Positions 62,601 to 64,000 of a stretch of 64,000 nt of DNA are shown in pieces (within the stretch, counting starts at the first letter, position 1; every line of letters begins with the position of its first letter). Both the position numbers and the translations under genes were made by a program. Origin of the DNA: Medakamo hakoo (Eukaryota > Chlorophyta > Trebouxiophyceae > Coccomyxaceae); the NCBI GenBank assembly GCA_026636295.1, contig CP089458.1, positions 124,001 to 188,000 of the forward strand, read 5' to 3'. The notes beneath the pieces are model-generated. The model saw only the letters and a program-made list of their open reading frames with translations, had not been told where the DNA came from and ran no database searches.

Positions 62601-64000
62601 CGCGGAACGCGGCCTCCAAGTCGCCCAAAACCTGTTTTTGGCCGCGTGGGCCGACCGCACGGCCAAAGCCCTGGGCGCTGGCGGGCCGGCCCCAGGCCCG
62701 GCCGCCTTCATGTCCGTCTACGCGTCCCTGGGCCTGGCCTCCCTGTTCGCCCAGGCCGCCCGGGCCGTCGCGACGGTGGAAGGGTCCATCTCCGCGGCCG
62801 TCGCGCTCCACGACCGCCTGCTGGCCCGCGTCATCCGGCTGCCCATGGCCTTTTTCGATTCCCAGCCGACCGGCCGCCTGCTCAACCGGTTTTCCAAGGA
62901 CACGGAAGCCCTGGACGTCGCGCTGGGCGGGACCGTCCAATCCGCCCTGACCTGCGCCGCGTCGTCCCTGTTTGCCGTCCTGGTCGTCGTCGGCACGACG
63001 CCCGCGTCCGCGGTCGCCCTGCTGCCCCTGGCCTGGGCCTACACGCGCGTGCAGACGTCGTACATTTCCGCGTCGCGGGAGATCAAACGGCTCGACTCCA
63101 TCACCGCGTCCCCCGTCTTTTCAGGCTTTGCCGAAGTCCTGGCCGGCCTGACCACCATCCGGGCCTTCCGCCTGGGCGACCGGGCGGGCGCCGCCCAGCG
63201 CGCCCGGCTGGACGCCGCCACCCGCACCTTCTGGCCGCTCATGTGCCTCAACCGGTGGCTGTCAGTGCGCCTGGAGTTGCTGGGCATCGGCGTCGTCTTT
63301 TGCGCGGCCGTCTCCGCGGGCGTCCTCCTCCCCGTCTCGTCCGGCGTCGCGGGCCTGGCCATCACGTCCGCCCTCTCCCTCACGGGCTTGCTCGCCTGGC
63401 TCGTGCGCCAGGTCACGGAACTGGAAGTCAACATGAACTGCGTGGAGCGGGTGGACGAATACAGCCGCGTCCCGCCCGAAGCGCCCGCGGTCGTCCCGGA
63501 CTGCCGCCCGCCGCCCGGCTGGCCCACCGCCGGCGCGCTGTCGGTCCGCGGCCTGGTCGTCCGCTACCGCCCCGGCCTGGACCCGGCCCTGCGCGGCGTG
63601 TCCTTCGACGTGCCCGGCGGGTCGCGCCTGGGCGTCGCGGGCCGGACGGGCAGCGGCAAGACCAGCCTCATGATGGCCCTCTTCCGCATCGTGGAGCCCG
63701 AGGCGGGGACCGTGCTGCTGGACGGCATCGACACGGCCCGCCTGGGGCTGGCCGACCTGCGCGGGCGGGGCCTGGGCATCGTCCCCCAGGACGCCGTCCT
63801 CTTCTCCGGCACCATCCGGTCGAACATCGACCCGTTCAATTCCGCCCGGTCGCCCGGCGGTGGAGGCGACGGCGCGCTGTGGCGGGCGCTCGACGCGGCG
63901 GGGCTGGGCCCCGCCGTCCGGGCCATGGCCGGGGACGGCGGCGGCGGCAGCGGGCTGGACGCCCGCGTCGCCGAGGGCGGCGCCAACCTGTCCCACGGCC
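59657..64000 (+). CDS. ABC transporter, subfamily C (MRP type), 5' part
   Basis: Exons 59657-60307 and 60448 to beyond the window end; 1401 residues visible. It lacks the extra N-terminal TMD0. TMD1 begins near residue 95 (PSRLLFTFVDGIVRTG, then INYYFHALFRIGAHLK, NDAAKLW, and KLYAWEGPY, a strong ABCC signature). NBD1 has Walker A GDVGAGKSSLL, Q-loop AAQDPWI, signature LSGGQRARVALARA and Walker B LLLDDPLSAVDAH. A Pro/Gly/Glu-rich linker of roughly 200 residues follows, then TMD2 (MAFFDSQPTGRLLNRFSKD) and NBD2 with Walker A GRTGSGKTSLM and PQDAVLFSGTIRSNIDPF; the window cuts just before the second signature motif. ABCC pumps export or sequester glutathione and glucuronide conjugates and metal complexes, often at the vacuole. 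Confidence 0.93.

Overview
The window is nuclear DNA from a very GC-rich, gene-dense, intron-poor eukaryote, most likely a green-lineage microalga. Spliceosomal introns of about 70-220 bp interrupt most genes, with GTGAGT or GTGCGT donors and pyrimidine-rich AG acceptors. The gene set fits a green alga: an ATP sulfurylase with a likely plastid leader, a plastid-type DUF1995 protein, an ABC1-type kinase, a SEX4/LSF2-like phosphoglucan phosphatase (starch turnover), a UDP-xylose synthase and a plant/Chlorella-type hexose/H+ symporter. I cannot name the genus. No tRNA, rRNA, CRISPR array, transposon or virus-derived element was recognised.

Layout. 0-11 kb: rhomboid protease (3' end), DUF829 protein, eIF3b, ATP sulfurylase, SURF2-like and SCI1-like nuclear proteins, and an hnRNP-Q-domain glycine-rich protein. 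11-15 kb: a roughly 4 kb block without a convincing gene, rich in hairpins. 15-38.6 kb: UDP-xylose synthase, an orphan, CMR1/WDR76, a secreted GH5 mannanase, ABC1K, TMEM97-like EXPERA protein, an orphan membrane protein, a secreted histidine phosphatase, the phosphoglucan phosphatase, a ThiE/TenI-like protein whose end overlaps the start of a sphingosine-1-phosphate phosphatase gene, DUF1995, RPAC1 and DPAGT1/ALG7. 38.9-53.7 kb: a carbohydrate block made of a secreted GH31 alpha-glucosidase, a secreted GH2 beta-mannosidase, a divergently placed hexose symporter and a secreted GH5-like enzyme. 54.8-64 kb: animal-type cytochrome b5 sulfite oxidase, a second histidine phosphatase, and an ABCC transporter cut by the window end.

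Orientation alternates strikingly: ten head-to-head pairs, several less than 350 bp apart, imply widespread bidirectional promoters. Three same-strand pairs are extremely tight (32.68, 35.45 and 7.5 kb) and are candidates for polycistronic transcription.

The most coherent functional theme is extracellular sugar release and uptake: endo-mannanase, exo-beta-mannosidase, alpha-glucosidase and hexose symporter, with the beta-mannosidase and symporter sharing one promoter region. Sulfur metabolism is represented at both ends of its path by ATP sulfurylase and sulfite oxidase. Exon coordinates were worked out by hand from reading frame, splice consensus and protein similarity remembered from the families; none has been checked against transcripts.
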